Shown: positions 51,840 through 61,851, counted from the first letter of the stretch. The stretch: DNA of 64,000 nucleotides from Streptosporangium pseudovulgare (GCF_014648055.1 NZ_BMQJ01000001.1:652741-716740), one strand, 5' to 3'. Notes: generated from the letters alone by a model not told the origin. A program made the numbers and translations.

Positions 51840-52210
51840 CTCAACAGACAAGGGTAGGCGCTCCACGAGGCCCCCCGGTACGACCGCCGTCATCCGTACT
51901 CCCGGTAGAAGACGCGTCACGCAAGGTGTCCACGGCGGATCGGGGCGCCCTCTTTCCGGGGGCGGGGTGACGAGCGGCCGCCGATCGTGTCCGCCCGACG
52001 CCTCGACGGGTCCGGCGGCCACCGGGTCGCCGCCGGGCCCACCGGACCGTGCGAACCGGTACCCGATCCGGCGGGTCTCGCTCGGATCTGACACTCCGGA
52101 ACGGACCTGACACGAATTCGTTTGGTTTTCATGGCATATCTCCAGGTCGTGACCTTATTGGTACCGCAGGGTTAGCCCGAGGTGCCCTTCACGGCTTTAC
52201 GTTGTGCTCC
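51840..52210. promoter_or_regulatory. Divergent promoter region between miaB and gluABCD
   Basis: 370 bp without a gene. It holds the palindrome ACGAATTCGT (52112-52121) in a locally AT-richer stretch (TTTGGTTTTCATGGCATATC follows) and a weak promoter candidate GTGACC-N17-TTAGCC (52149-52177). The glutamate operon start at 52211 has no strong Shine-Dalgarno. Confidence 0.4.
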
Positions 52211-52966
52211 ATGACGGAGAACGGGGACGCGACTCCTCTTGTCGTGCTCAAGGACGTGAACAAACATTTCGGCAGCCTTCACGTCCTGCGCGACATCAAC
52301 CTGACCATCTCCCGCGGCGAGGTCGTGGTCGTCATCGGCCCCTCGGGCAGCGGCAAGTCGACTCTGTGCCGGGCGATCAACCGGCTGGAGACCATCGACG
52401 GGGGAACGATCACCTTCGACGGGCAGCCGCTCGCGGCCGAGGGCAAGGCCCTGGCCCGGCTGCGGTCGGAGGTCGGCATGGTGTTCCAGTCCTTCAACCT
52501 GTTCGCGCACAAGACGATCCTCGAGAACGTCACACTGGGGCCGATCAAGGTGCGGGGCGTCGCCAGGGCCGAGGCCGAGCGCCGGGGCATGGAGCTGCTG
52601 GAACGGGTCGGGATCGGCGCGCAGGCGTCGAAGTACCCGGCGCAGCTCTCCGGCGGCCAGCAGCAGCGGGTGGCCATCGCCCGCGCCCTCGCCATGGACC
52701 CCAAGATGATCCTCTTCGACGAGCCGACGTCCGCACTGGACCCGGAGATGGTCCAGGAGGTGCTCGACGTCATGGTGCGGCTCGCCTCCGAGGGCATGAC
52801 GATGGTGGTCGTCACCCACGAGATGGGTTTCGCCCGCCGCGCGGCCGACCGGGTGGTGTTCATGGCCGACGGCCAGATCGTCGAGGAGAACGCCCCCGAC
52901 GAGTTCTTCACCGCCCCCCGGACCGACCGCGCCAAGGACTTCCTCTCCAAGATCCTTACGCACTGA
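52211..52966 (+). CDS. gluA: Glutamate ABC transporter ATP-binding protein GluA
   Basis: ATPase of a polar amino-acid importer, 251 residues from ATG 52211. Walker [16 protein letters not shown]-loop [10 protein letters not shown], signature [16 protein letters not shown], Walker [14 protein letters not shown] and switch VVTHEMGF. Best match is the GlnQ/GluA group. Followed by substrate-binding and two permease genes: gluA-B-C-D, as in Corynebacterium and Streptomyces. Confidence 0.95.
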   Translation: MTENGDATPLVVLKDVNKHFGSLHVLRDINLTISRGEVVVVIGPSGSGKSTLCRAINRLETIDGGTITFDGQPLAAEGKALARLRSEVGMVFQSFNLFAHKTILENVTLGPIKVRGVARAEAERRGMELLERVGIGAQASKYPAQLSGGQQQRVAIARALAMDPKMILFDEPTSALDPEMVQEVLDVMVRLASEGMTMVVVTHEMGFARRAADRVVFMADGQIVEENAPDEFFTAPRTDRAKDFLSKILTH

Positions 52967-53008
52967 CGGCTCTGACCCCCCTTTTTTGACGAAAGACGAG
53001 GTAGCAGT

Positions 53009-53821
53009 ATGCGTGTACGTCGTGTTGGAGCCGTGGTGCTCGCGGCGGCGGCGATGGCGGCCGGCCTGACCGCGTGCAGCGGCGGCGGTGACGACAAGTT
53101 CGTCGTGGGCATCAAGTTCGACCAGCCCGGCCTCGGCCAGAAGCAGCCCGACGGCTCGTTCAAGGGCTTCGACGTCGACGTGGCGAAGTACCTCGCCAAG
53201 GAGCTCGGCTACGCCGACGACAAGGTGGAGTTCAAGGAGGCCATCTCGGCCAACCGCGAGTCGTTCATCCAGCAGGGCCAGGTCAAGATCGTGATCGCCA
53301 CGTACTCGATCACCGACGACCGCAAGAAGAAGGTCGGCTTCGCCGGACCCTACCTGGTGACCGGCCAGGACATCCTGACCCGCGCGGACGACACGTCGAT
53401 CAACAGCGTGGAGGACCTGAAGGCCAAGAAGGTCTGCGGCGCCCAGGGCTCGTCCTCGCCCGCGCGCCTGGTCGAGAAGTTCGGCGACGCCTGGAAGGGC
53501 CAGTACCTCACCGAGCAGCAGGGCTACGGCGCCTGCCTGCCGCTGCTGGAGAACAAGCAGGTGGACGCGATCTCCACCGACGCGACGATCCTCGCCGGGT
53601 TCGCCGCCCAGTCGCCCGGCAAGTTCCGCCTCGTCGGCAAGCCCTTCTCCGAGGAGAAGTACGGCGTCGGCGTCAAGATGGACGACAAGGACACCCGCGA
53701 GAAGCTCAACAAGGCGATCGAGAAGATGTTCCAGGACGGCAGCTGGAAGAAGGCCGTCGACGCCAACTTCGGCGAGTTCGGCAAGTTCTTCGCGAACCCG
53801 CCCACCGTGGAGCGGTACTGA
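53009..53821 (+). CDS. gluB: Glutamate-binding lipoprotein GluB
   Basis: Extracytoplasmic solute receptor, 270 residues. Lipoprotein signal with VVLAAAAMAAGLTACSGGG (lipobox LTAC). SBP_bac_3 fold: KGFDVDVAKYLAKELGY, ISANRESFIQQGQVKIVIAT, FAGPYLVTGQDIL, KVCGAQGSSSPARLVEKFG and EKYGVGVKMDDKDTREKLNK. Spaced 42 bp from gluA. A CCCCCCTTTTTT run sits in that gap. Glutamate (or aspartate/glutamine) is the likely ligand. Confidence 0.95.
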   Translation: MRVRRVGAVVLAAAAMAAGLTACSGGGDDKFVVGIKFDQPGLGQKQPDGSFKGFDVDVAKYLAKELGYADDKVEFKEAISANRESFIQQGQVKIVIATYSITDDRKKKVGFAGPYLVTGQDILTRADDTSINSVEDLKAKKVCGAQGSSSPARLVEKFGDAWKGQYLTEQQGYGACLPLLENKQVDAISTDATILAGFAAQSPGKFRLVGKPFSEEKYGVGVKMDDKDTREKLNKAIEKMFQDGSWKKAVDANFGEFGKFFANPPTVERY

Positions 53822-53902
53822 CGGGCACTGATCGACACTGATCGGCCATGAGTCGGCCGGGGCGTCCCCACGCGCCCCGGCCGACGGCCATTGGAGGGAC
53901 GA

Positions 53903-54571
53903 GTGCAGGCACTCATCGACGAATTCCCGGTCATCCGGGACGCCTTCTGGCTGACGATACGGCTCACGCTGGCCAGCGGGTTCATGGCGCTCGTGCTCGG
54001 GACGATCCTCGCCGCGATGCGGGTCAGCCCGCTGCCCGTACTGCGGACGATCGGCACGGCGTACGTCAACATCGTGCGGAACACCCCGCTGACCCTGGTG
54101 ATCGTGTTCTGCGGCCTGGGCCTGGGGCTGGTCCTGGACGTCTCGTTCTCCACGAGCCTGTCCACCAACTACCTCTGGCTGTCGATCATCGGCCTGTCGG
54201 CCTACACGGCGGCGTTCGTCTGCGAGGCGATCAGGGCCGGGATCAACACGGTGCCGGTCGGCCAGGCGGAGGCGGCCCGGGCCATCGGCCTGACCTTCAT
54301 GCAGAACCTGCGGCTGATCGTGCTGCCCCAGGCGCTGCGGTCGGTGGTCGCGCCGCTGGGCAGCATCCTGATCGCGCTGATCAAGAACACCACGGTCGCC
54401 GCCGCCATCGGCGTCGGCGAGGCGTCGCTGACCATGAAGACGTTGTTCGAGGCGCACGGCGACGCGGTCGTGCCGATCTTCTTCGGGTTCGCGGTGGCGT
54501 TCCTGGTCCTGACCCTGCCCACCGGACTGCTGTTCACCTGGCTGTCCAAGCGACTGGCGGTGATCCGATGA
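53903..54571 (+). CDS. gluC: Glutamate ABC transporter permease GluC
   Basis: 222 residues from GTG 53903 (GGAGGG just upstream). About five transmembrane helices, the HisM/GlnP-type permease fold, with the EAA loop EAARAIGLTFMQNLRLIVLPQ given here in part (EAARAIGL...IVLPQA). It pairs with GluD; the stop overlaps the gluD start by 4 nt (ATGA). Confidence 0.95.
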   Translation: MQALIDEFPVIRDAFWLTIRLTLASGFMALVLGTILAAMRVSPLPVLRTIGTAYVNIVRNTPLTLVIVFCGLGLGLVLDVSFSTSLSTNYLWLSIIGLSAYTAAFVCEAIRAGINTVPVGQAEAARAIGLTFMQNLRLIVLPQALRSVVAPLGSILIALIKNTTVAAAIGVGEASLTMKTLFEAHGDAVVPIFFGFAVAFLVLTLPTGLLFTWLSKRLAVIR

Positions 54572-55545
54572 GCAGCACCACCCTGACCGCGGAGCCCAAG
54601 CCGGCGCGCGAGCGGACCCGCTCCGCCGAGCGGGTCAGCGTCCTGTACGACGTGCCCGGGCCGAAGGCGCGGCTGCGCAACACCGTGCTCACGGTCCTGG
54701 TGGTCCTCGTCGCGCTGTTCGCCGTCTACGCGCTGGTCACGAAGCTCGACGAGAAGAACCAGCTCGACGGGGCCCTGTGGACCCCCTTCCTCCGGGGCGA
54801 CGTGTGGGTCAACCTCATCCTCCCCGGCCTGCTGAACACCCTCAGCGCCGCGCTGGTCGCCGCGGTGATCGCCGTGCCGTTCGGCTTCGTGTTCGGCATC
54901 GCCCGGCTGTCCGAGCACTCCTGGATCCGCGTTCCCGCGGGCGCCGTGGTCGAGTTCTTCCGGGCGATCCCGCTGCTGATGATGATCTTCGCGGTGATGT
55001 ACGGCGGAAGCGCGGTCTTCGGGCTGACCGTGACCCCGTTCACGGCCGTGGTGACCGGCCTGGTCCTCTACAACGGGTCGGTGCTGGCGGAGATCGTGCG
55101 GTCCGGCATCCAGTCCGTGCCGCGCGGCCAGTCGGAGGCGGCGCTGGCGATCGGGCTGCGCAAGGGGCAGGTCATGCGGATGATCCTGCTTCCGCAGGCG
55201 GTCACGGCCATGATGCCGGCGATCGTGGCGCAGCTCGTCGTGCTGCTGAAGGACACGGCCCTGGGCTTCATCGTCTCCTTCGAGGACCTGCTGAACGCGG
55301 GCGCGCGGGTGCTGCCGTCCAACTTCAACAACATCATCCCCGCGGTGATGGTCATCGCGGTCGTCTACATCATCATCAACCTGATCGTCGGCGCCCTGGC
55401 CACGTGGCTGGAGCGGCGCAGCCGCCGCAGCCGCAGGACGGCCGCCCGGCCGGTCGCCCCGGCCGACTCCGTCGCCGCCCCCGGCGCACCGGGCGGCGTG
55501 GCCGCTCCCGGCATGCCGGGCGGCGTGACCACCGGGGACGACTAG
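54568..55545 (+). CDS. gluD: Glutamate ABC transporter permease GluD
   Basis: 325 residues, longer than GluC because of a ~60-residue cytoplasmic N-terminus and a ~45-residue Ala/Pro/Gly-rich C-terminal tail (APGAPGGVAAPGMPGGV). Five helices; EAA loop EAALAIGLRKGQVMRMILLP. NLILPGLLNTLSAALVA starts the core domain. Last gene of the operon, followed by two hairpins. Confidence 0.95.
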   Translation: MSSTTLTAEPKPARERTRSAERVSVLYDVPGPKARLRNTVLTVLVVLVALFAVYALVTKLDEKNQLDGALWTPFLRGDVWVNLILPGLLNTLSAALVAAVIAVPFGFVFGIARLSEHSWIRVPAGAVVEFFRAIPLLMMIFAVMYGGSAVFGLTVTPFTAVVTGLVLYNGSVLAEIVRSGIQSVPRGQSEAALAIGLRKGQVMRMILLPQAVTAMMPAIVAQLVVLLKDTALGFIVSFEDLLNAGARVLPSNFNNIIPAVMVIAVVYIIINLIVGALATWLERRSRRSRRTAARPVAPADSVAAPGAPGGVAAPGMPGGVTTGDD

Positions 55546-55559
55546 CCCCGGCCTTCCCC

Positions 55560-55631
55560 GGGCGCCGGTACGGCGGCGCCCGCGACCGGCCTTTCCGAGG
55601 GCGGTCACCGCGACTCGCGGTGGCCGCCCTC
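55560..55631 (+). terminator. Two tandem hairpins after gluD
   Basis: First hairpin: GGGCGCCG (55560-55567) with CGGCGCCC (55574-55581). Second and stronger: 55597-55612 pairs with 55616-55631 over 16 bp with one G-T pair and a 3-nt loop. Together they should end the glu operon transcript. Confidence 0.75.
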
Positions 55632-55656
55632 CGCCGTTTCCCGGAACCGCCCGGAA

Positions 55657-55789
55657 GCCGTACCGGGTCACGCCGGCCGTACCGGGGTCGCGGTGCCGTA
55701 CCGGGGTCGCGGTGCCGTACCGGGTCGCGCCGGCCGTACCGGGGTCGCGGTGCCGTGCCGGGGTCGCGGTGCCGTGCCGGAGGGCCGGG
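55657..55789. repeat. 19-bp tandem repeat, seven copies
   Basis: Units starting GCCGT at 55657, 55676, 55695, 55714, 55733, 55752 and 55771, each exactly 19 bp; consensus GCCGTACCGGGGTCGCGGT with small changes. It lies between the gluD terminators and the S9 peptidase gene, where its promoter would be. No gene is seen in 55632-55857. Confidence 0.92.
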
Positions 55790-55857
55790 GTCCGACGCCC
55801 GCGCCGGATGGGGGCCATATCGGCGACACGCGCCGAGTTATCGGGCAGGATGACGTC

Positions 55858-57738
55858 ATGTCCCCCGAGCAGGCCGTCCTGCCGTACGCCACCTGGCCTT
55901 CTCCGATATCCACCGCCGAGGTGGCCCGGTCCGGGCTGCGCCCGGCGTACCCGACGGTGGCCGGCGAGCAGGTGTGGTGGACCGAGGACCGCCCCGCCGA
56001 GGGCGGGCGGACCACGATCATGCGGCGCGACCCCGACGGCGCGCTCCACGAGCTGCTGGCCGCGCCGTGGAGCGCCCGAACCCGCGTCCACGAGTACGGC
56101 GGGCGCTCCTACGCGGTCGTCCCCGGCGGCGGCGTGGTGTTCGCCAACCTCGCCGACCAGCGCCTTCACCTGGTGTTCGCGGACGGCGAGCCCCGTCCGA
56201 TCACGCCGGAGCCCGACCGGGACGCGGCGCTCCGCTACGCGGACATGACCGTCCGCGACGGCCGGGTCTGGTGCGTCCGGGAGCGGCACCACGACGACGG
56301 CCGGGTGAGCCGTTCGATCGTCTCGGTCCCGCTGGACGGCTCCGCCGAGCCGCACGAGCACGTCGGCGGGAGCGACTTCTACGCCTACCCGGAGCTCTCC
56401 CCCGACGGGGAGCACCTGGCCTACATCTGCTGGGACCACCCGCGCATGCCGTGGAACGGTACAGAGCTGCGGATCACCCGCCTGGCGGACGGCCGCTCGC
56501 GGACGCTCTGCGGCGGGCCCTCCGAGTCGGTGCTGGCCCCCCGCTGGTGCGGCGACCGCCACCTGTACCTCGTCTCCGACCGGTCGGGCTGGTGGAACCT
56601 CTACCGGATCGCACTGGACGGCACCGCCCCGGAGGCACTCCGCCCGGCGGAGGAGGAGTTCGCCGGGCCGCTGTGGCAGCTCGGCGCCCACCCCTACGCC
56701 GTGCTGGACGACGGGCGGATCGCGGTCCTGCACGGGCGGGGAGACCTGCGGCTGGGCGTCCTCGACCCGGCCGACGGCACGCTGACCGACCTGGACGTGC
56801 CCTACGCCGGCTGGGCCCCGGCCCTCGACCGAGACGGGCGCTCACTCGCCGGGATCGGGTACGGCCCGGCGACGCCCCGCTCGGTCGTTCGCCTGGATCT
56901 GCCGACCGGACACGCCGAGGAGCTCCGGCAGGACGCCGAGGAGCCTCCGGAGACCGCCTACCTCCCGGTCGCGCGGAGCGTGGAGTTCGAGGGCCGGTCC
57001 GGCCGGCGGGTCCACGCGTTCGTCCACCCGCCGTCGAACCCGCGGTGCCGCGGGGAGGGCGCCCCTCCCTACATCGTGTCCGTCCACGGCGGCCCCACCT
57101 CGCACAGCACGAGCGCACCCGAGCTGGAGAAGGCGTTCTTCACCAGCCGGGGCATCGGCGTGCTCGACGTCAACTACGGCGGCTCCACCGGATACGGCCG
57201 CGCCTACCGCGACCGGCTGCGCGGCGAGTGGGGGGTGGTGGACGTCGAGGACGTGATCGCCGCCGCCGGATGGCTGGCGGCTCAGGGGCTGGCCGATCCG
57301 GCACGGATCGCGATCCGGGGCGGCAGCGCGGGCGGCTGGACCGCCATGGCGGCCTGCTGCGCCTCCGGCGCGTTCGCCGGCGGTGTCTCCTACTACGGGG
57401 TGAGCGCGCTCGGCCCGCTCGTCGCCGCCACCCACGACTTCGAGTCCCGCTACGTCGAGTGGCTCGTCGGCCCGGAGGACCCCGCCCTGTACGCCTCCCG
57501 CGAGCCGCTCGCCCGGGTCGCCGGGGTGAGCTGCCCGATGCTGCTCCTGCAGGGTCTCTCCGACCCGGTGGTGCCGCCCGCCCAGTCGCGGGCGTTCGCC
57601 GACGCGCTCGCCGAGCGCGGCGTCCCGTGCACCTACATGACCTTCGAGGGCGAGGCCCACGGTTTCCGCCGCGTGGAGACCCGCAGCGCGGCCCTGGCCA
57701 CCGAGCTCGCCTTCTACCAGCAGATCTTCCGCGGCTGA
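55858..57738 (+). CDS. Prolyl oligopeptidase family (S9) serine peptidase
   Basis: 626 residues from ATG 55858 (CAGGA 8 nt upstream), no signal peptide. The N-terminal ~370 residues form a WD/PD40-type beta-propeller (e.g. YPELSPDGEHLAYICWDHPR). The C-terminal alpha/beta hydrolase has PPYIVSVHGGPTSH, Ser in IRGGSAGGWTAMA (GGSAGG), Asp in LLQGLSDPVVPP and His in FEGEAHGFRR. Resembles acylaminoacyl/dipeptidyl-type S9C enzymes. Intracellular peptide degradation is likely. Confidence 0.93.
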   Translation: MSPEQAVLPYATWPSPISTAEVARSGLRPAYPTVAGEQVWWTEDRPAEGGRTTIMRRDPDGALHELLAAPWSARTRVHEYGGRSYAVVPGGGVVFANLADQRLHLVFADGEPRPITPEPDRDAALRYADMTVRDGRVWCVRERHHDDGRVSRSIVSVPLDGSAEPHEHVGGSDFYAYPELSPDGEHLAYICWDHPRMPWNGTELRITRLADGRSRTLCGGPSESVLAPRWCGDRHLYLVSDRSGWWNLYRIALDGTAPEALRPAEEEFAGPLWQLGAHPYAVLDDGRIAVLHGRGDLRLGVLDPADGTLTDLDVPYAGWAPALDRDGRSLAGIGYGPATPRSVVRLDLPTGHAEELRQDAEEPPETAYLPVARSVEFEGRSGRRVHAFVHPPSNPRCRGEGAPPYIVSVHGGPTSHSTSAPELEKAFFTSRGIGVLDVNYGGSTGYGRAYRDRLRGEWGVVDVEDVIAAAGWLAAQGLADPARIAIRGGSAGGWTAMAACCASGAFAGGVSYYGVSALGPLVAATHDFESRYVEWLVGPEDPALYASREPLARVAGVSCPMLLLQGLSDPVVPPAQSRAFADALAERGVPCTYMTFEGEAHGFRRVETRSAALATELAFYQQIFRG

Positions 57739-57956
57739 GAGCCCGGCGCCGGCCCGTCCCGGCCGGCCCGCGGACCGGCGGGCATGGGCCGGCGGGTACG
57801 GACCGACAGACACGGACCGACGGGCACGAACCGGCGGGTTCGACCTCCGTCAAGGCCGTCCGGCGGGCCGGAGGGCCGGAGGGCACGGACCGGCCAGGAT
57901 GGGCGGGAGCCGCGGGTCGGAGGGCGCGGACCGGCAGGACGGGCGGGACGGCGGGT
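57739..57956. repeat. Degenerate repeats between S9 peptidase and rny
   Basis: GGACCGACAGACACGGACCG, GGACCGACGGGCACG and GGACCGGC-AGGA-GGCGGGA variants fill this convergent gap. The period is irregular. No gene or clear terminator stem was found. Confidence 0.5.
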
Positions 57957-59567
57957 TCAGCGTGCGAACTCGGTGGCGCGGGACTCCCGCACGACCGTGA
58001 TGCGGATCTGCCCGGGGTAGGTGAGCTCCTCCTCCACCTGCTTGGCCACGTCGCGGGCGATCACCTGGGCCTGGATGTCGTCCACCGCGTCGGGCTTCAC
58101 CATGACGCGGACCTCCCGGCCGGCCTGCATGGCGAAGACCTTGTCGACGCCGTCGTAGGAGGTGGCGATCTCCTCCAGCCGCTCCAGCCGCTTGACGTAG
58201 GCCTCCAGCGACTCGCGCCGGGCGCCCGGCCGGCCGCCGCTGATGGCGTCGGCCGCCTGGGTCAGCACCGCCTCGACGGTCTTGACCTCCACCTCGTTGT
58301 GGTGGGCCTCGATGGCGTGGACGACGTCCTCATGCTCGCCGTACCTTCTGGCGATCTCCGCGCCGATGAGCGCGTGGCTGCCCTCGACCTCGTGGGTGAG
58401 GGCCTTGCCGATGTCGTGCAGGACGGTGCAGCGCTTGAGCAGCGTCGGGTCGAGCCGCAGCTCGGCGGCCATGATCCCGGCGATGTGGGCCGACTCGATG
58501 AGGTGGCCCAGCACGTTCTGGCCGTAGGAGGTGCGGTAGCGGAGCTGGCCGAGCAGGGTGACCAGCTCCGGGTGCATGTCGGTGAGGCCCAGCTCCACCA
58601 GGGCGTCCTCGCCGGCGCGTACGCACAGCTCCCGGACCTCCGCCTTGCTGCGCTCGTACGCCTCCTCGATCCGCTGAGGGTGGATGCGCCCGTCGAGCAC
58701 GAGCTTCTCCAGGGTCAGCCGGGCGGTCTCCCGGCGAACCGGATCGAAGCACGACAGGAGGACCGCCTCGGGCGTGTCGTCGATGATGAGGTTGACCCCG
58801 GTCGTCGTCTCGAAGGCGCGGATGTTGCGGCCCTCGCGGCCGATGATGCGGCCCTTCATCTCGTCGCCCGGCAGGTGCAGGACACTGACGACCGACTCGG
58901 CGGTCTGCTCGGTGGCCACCCGCTGGACCGCCAGGGTGACGATCTTGGTGGCGCGCTTCTCGCCCTCCTTGCGGGCGTCGCCCTCGATCTGCCGGATGAT
59001 CAGGGCGGCCTCGCGCTTGGCCTGGTTCTCGATCTCCCGCACCAGTTCGGTCTTGGCCTCGTCGCCGGTGAGGCCGGCGACGCGCTCCAGGACGGCCCTG
59101 CGCTCCTCGGCGACCCGGTCCAGCTCCTCCCGGCGGGCGGCCAGCTCGGTCTCGGTCTCGGCGAGCTTGCGGGCCCGCTCGGCCTGGCGCCTCGCCTCCT
59201 CGTCCAGGCGCTGCTCCCGCTCGGCCAGCCGGTTCTCCCTGCGCTCCAGGTCGGAGCGGAGCTCCTTGATCTCGTACTTCAGGCCCCGGCTCTCCGCCTC
59301 GGCCTCCTTGCGCAGCTCCGCGGCCGCCTCGACGGCCAGCTCGGACCTGCGCAGGATCTCCCCGGCGTCGTTCTCCGCCTTGGCGCGGATGTCGGCGGCC
59401 TCCCGCCGGGCGGCCTCCAGCTCGGTCTGAACCTCGGCCATCTGCGCGGGAGAAGGGCCTATCGGCCCGCCACCGGTACGGCGCAGCAACACGATCAGCG
59501 CGACTATCGTCACCACCGAAAGAACCGCGACGGCCCCGGTCAGTATGACGACCACAATCGGATCCAT
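57957..59567 (-). CDS. rny: Ribonuclease Y
   Basis: Membrane-anchored endoribonuclease, 536 residues. One N-terminal helix (VVVILTGAVAVLSVVTIVALIV), a long coiled coil (about 45-200, rich in E/A/R), a KH domain (GREGRNIRAFETTTGVNLII) and an HD domain (VLHDIGKALTHEVEGSHALI with the HD pair). The C-terminal part has RPGARRESLEAYVKRLERLE. It starts mRNA decay in Gram-positives. It has its own upstream region and lies downstream of recX. Confidence 0.95.
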   Translation of the reverse strand: MDPIVVVILTGAVAVLSVVTIVALIVLLRRTGGGPIGPSPAQMAEVQTELEAARREAADIRAKAENDAGEILRRSELAVEAAAELRKEAEAESRGLKYEIKELRSDLERRENRLAEREQRLDEEARRQAERARKLAETETELAARREELDRVAEERRAVLERVAGLTGDEAKTELVREIENQAKREAALIIRQIEGDARKEGEKRATKIVTLAVQRVATEQTAESVVSVLHLPGDEMKGRIIGREGRNIRAFETTTGVNLIIDDTPEAVLLSCFDPVRRETARLTLEKLVLDGRIHPQRIEEAYERSKAEVRELCVRAGEDALVELGLTDMHPELVTLLGQLRYRTSYGQNVLGHLIESAHIAGIMAAELRLDPTLLKRCTVLHDIGKALTHEVEGSHALIGAEIARRYGEHEDVVHAIEAHHNEVEVKTVEAVLTQAADAISGGRPGARRESLEAYVKRLERLEEIATSYDGVDKVFAMQAGREVRVMVKPDAVDDIQAQVIARDVAKQVEEELTYPGQIRITVVRESRATEFAR

Positions 59568-59887
59568 GCGCGCCCCGCCCTCCTCGCGTCGCGGATATCA
59601 AGCATGCGAGGGGTCACACGCACGGCACGGAGAAGTCAGGCGGTGTCGTCACCGCGGCAGGTGCCGACCGAGGGTCCACTCCACACCGGCTGATCACGCC
59701 GGCGCATTGTCCGCCCTCATCCGCCGCATTTGTTCGCCCGTAATCAACCGTTATGACAATCCGCGCTGCGCGGAGTAACTCCTCACTGTCGTCGAGGCTA
59801 AGCGTCAAACAGGTAACGGGCAAGCAAAGGCGCACCCTGAACCGGAGGCCTCACCAAAAGGATGATCAGGGAACCCGGAACGGAGGG

Positions 59888-60616
59888 CTAGTCGAAGGGA
59901 TGATCGAGGTCGTCGGGGAAGGCCGGGCCGTCCGACTCCTCGTTCTCCAGGGCTTCGCGGACCACGCGGAACGCCAGCCCCGGGCCGTATCCCTTACGGG
60001 CGAGCATGCCCGCCAGCCTGCGGGTCCGGACGGCACGATCCAGACCCCGGGTGGCGGAGAGCTTGCGCGCCACCAGCCTGCGGGCGGTCTCCTCCTCCTG
60101 CTCGGGGTCGAGCTGCTCCACGGCCTCCTTCACCGTGTCCTCGTCGACCCCGCGGTGCCGGAGCTCCGAGGCGAGCGCCCTGCGGGCCAGCCCCCGCCCG
60201 GTGTGGCGCGAGCTCACCCAGGCGGCGGCGAACGCCTCGTCATCGATGAGCCCGACCTCGGAGAACCGTTCGAGCACCGCCTCGGCCGCCTCGTCCGGCA
60301 CCTCGCGCTTGCGCAACGCCTCGGCGAGCTGCGCCCGGGTGCGCGGCCCCATGGTCAGCAACCGCAGGCAGATGGCACGCGCCACCGCCTGCGGGTCGGC
60401 GTCGGGTCCCTGGCTCGCCGGGGAACCCTCGACCGGCCCGTCCGGGAGTCGTCCGTCGGGGGCGCTCCGGGAACGCCTCCCTCCGCGCCGGCCCTCGCGC
60501 CTTCCTCCCTTCCGGGAGGGACCCGAGGGCTCGGGCACGTCGGGCCAGGCGCCCCAGTCCCGCGGCCCGGCCTGGTCGGCCGGACCGGGGTCAGGCCCCG
60601 TCGGTCCCGTCGTCAT
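59888..60616 (-). CDS. recX: Regulatory protein RecX
   Basis: Inhibits RecA filaments. 242 residues; the first ~85 are a low-complexity Gly/Pro/Arg/Ser extension (KGGRREGRRGGRRSRSAP). The RecX helical repeats follow: AICLRLLTMGPRTRAQLAEAL, AFAAAWVSSRHTGRGLARRA and RGLDRAVRTRRLAGMLARKGYG. It starts 14 bp after the recA stop and is surely co-transcribed. The stretch 59568-59887 beyond it (320 bp) shows no gene and holds the rny promoter. Confidence 0.94.
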   Translation of the reverse strand: MTTGPTGPDPGPADQAGPRDWGAWPDVPEPSGPSRKGGRREGRRGGRRSRSAPDGRLPDGPVEGSPASQGPDADPQAVARAICLRLLTMGPRTRAQLAEALRKREVPDEAAEAVLERFSEVGLIDDEAFAAAWVSSRHTGRGLARRALASELRHRGVDEDTVKEAVEQLDPEQEEETARRLVARKLSATRGLDRAVRTRRLAGMLARKGYGPGLAFRVVREALENEESDGPAFPDDLDHPFD

Positions 60617-60630
60617 CGGCCGGTCCCGGA

Positions 60631-61728
60631 TCAGACGTCACCCGGCTTGGGGGTCGCCTTGGAACCCCGGCCGGACGCGGCGGGAGCGGGAGCGGGAGCA
60701 GGAGCGGCGGGCGGGGCGGCCGGGCTGTCGATGCGCGGGCCGATGCCGAGCTTCTCCTTGATCTTCTTCTCGATCTCGTTGGCCATGTCGGGGTGGTTCC
60801 GCAGGAAGTTGCGGGCGTTCTCCTTGCCCTGGCCGAGCTGGTCGCCCTCGTAGGTGTACCAGGCGCCGGACTTGCGGACGAAGCCGTGCTCGACACCCAT
60901 GTCGATCAGACCGCCCTCGCGGGAGATGCCGACGCCGTAGAGGATGTCGAAGTCGGCCACGCGGAAGGGCGGGGCCATCTTGTTCTTGACGACCTTCACC
61001 CGGGTGCGGTTGCCGACCGCCTCCGTGCCGTCCTTGAGCGTCTCGATGCGGCGGATGTCGAGACGGACCGAGGCGTAGAACTTCAGCGCCTTTCCACCGG
61101 TCGTGGTCTCGGGCGAGCCGAACATGACGCCGATCTTCTCGCGGAGCTGGTTGATGAAGATCGCCGTGGTGCCGGTGCTGTTGAGCGCGCCGGCCACCTT
61201 GCGCAGGGCCTGGGACATCAGGCGCGCCTGGAGACCGACGTGGCTGTCGCCCATCTCGCCCTCGATCTCGGCCTTGGGCACCAGGGCCGCGACCGAGTCG
61301 ATGACCAGCAGGTCGACGGCGCCGGACCGGATCAGCATGTCGGCGATCTCCAGCGCCTGCTCACCGGTGTCGGGCTGGGAGACGAGCAGCGCGTCGGTGT
61401 CGACGCCCAGCTTCTTGGCGTACTCGGGGTCGAGGGCGTGCTCGGCGTCGATGAACGCCGCGATGCCCCCGGCCTTCTGGGCGTTGGCCACCGCGTGCAG
61501 GGCGACCGTGGTCTTACCCGAGGACTCGGGACCGTAGATCTCGATGATGCGGCCGCGCGGGAACCCGCCGATGCCGAGGGCGACGTCGAGCGCGATGGAG
61601 CTGGTCGGGATCACTTCGATGGGCGCCCGCGCCTCGTCGCCGAGACGCATGACGGAGCCCTTGCCGAACTGCCGCTCGATCTGGGCGAGAGCGGTCTCGA
61701 GCGCCTTCTCGCGGTCGTTAGCTGCCAT
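60631..61728 (-). CDS. recA: Recombinase RecA
   Basis: Strand-exchange ATPase and SOS co-protease, 365 residues. Walker [21 protein letters not shown], Walker [12 protein letters not shown], loop L1 region [21 protein letters not shown]2 region with [21 protein letters not shown], and [21 protein letters not shown]. The C-terminal tail is Pro/Ala-rich ([18 protein letters not shown]) in place of the usual acidic tail. Preceded by a SOS box. Confidence 0.98.
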   Translation of the reverse strand: MAANDREKALETALAQIERQFGKGSVMRLGDEARAPIEVIPTSSIALDVALGIGGFPRGRIIEIYGPESSGKTTVALHAVANAQKAGGIAAFIDAEHALDPEYAKKLGVDTDALLVSQPDTGEQALEIADMLIRSGAVDLLVIDSVAALVPKAEIEGEMGDSHVGLQARLMSQALRKVAGALNSTGTTAIFINQLREKIGVMFGSPETTTGGKALKFYASVRLDIRRIETLKDGTEAVGNRTRVKVVKNKMAPPFRVADFDILYGVGISREGGLIDMGVEHGFVRKSGAWYTYEGDQLGQGKENARNFLRNHPDMANEIEKKIKEKLGIGPRIDSPAAPPAAPAPAPAPAASGRGSKATPKPGDV

Positions 61729-61837
61729 GGGAGCCCCCCTGGAGGGTCACGGGATGAATCGGTTGCCAGAAAGCTACGGGGTGCGACCGACATTTTCTGG
61801 AAGAGCACGCCATCGGTGGCGGCGTGTCCAATATAGC

Positions 61838-61851
61838 CGAACGATTGTTCG
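61838..61851. promoter_or_regulatory. SOS box (LexA-binding site) upstream of recA
   Basis: CGAACGATTGTTCG is a perfect-armed match to the Gram-positive/actinobacterial box CGAAC-N4-GTTCG. It lies 110 bp upstream of recA. On the minus strand a -10-like TATATT follows it after 3 bp, so LexA would cover the -35 to -10 spacer. Confidence 0.9.

Noticed and set aside
53840-54168. Extra frames around gluC
   Set aside because: Out-of-frame shadows; the GTG 53903 frame has the permease helices and EAA loop.
55974-59693. 1,239-residue open frame crossing the S9 and rny genes
   Set aside because: Out of frame with one gene and antisense to the other; low-complexity translation. The S9 and rny frames have catalytic motifs.
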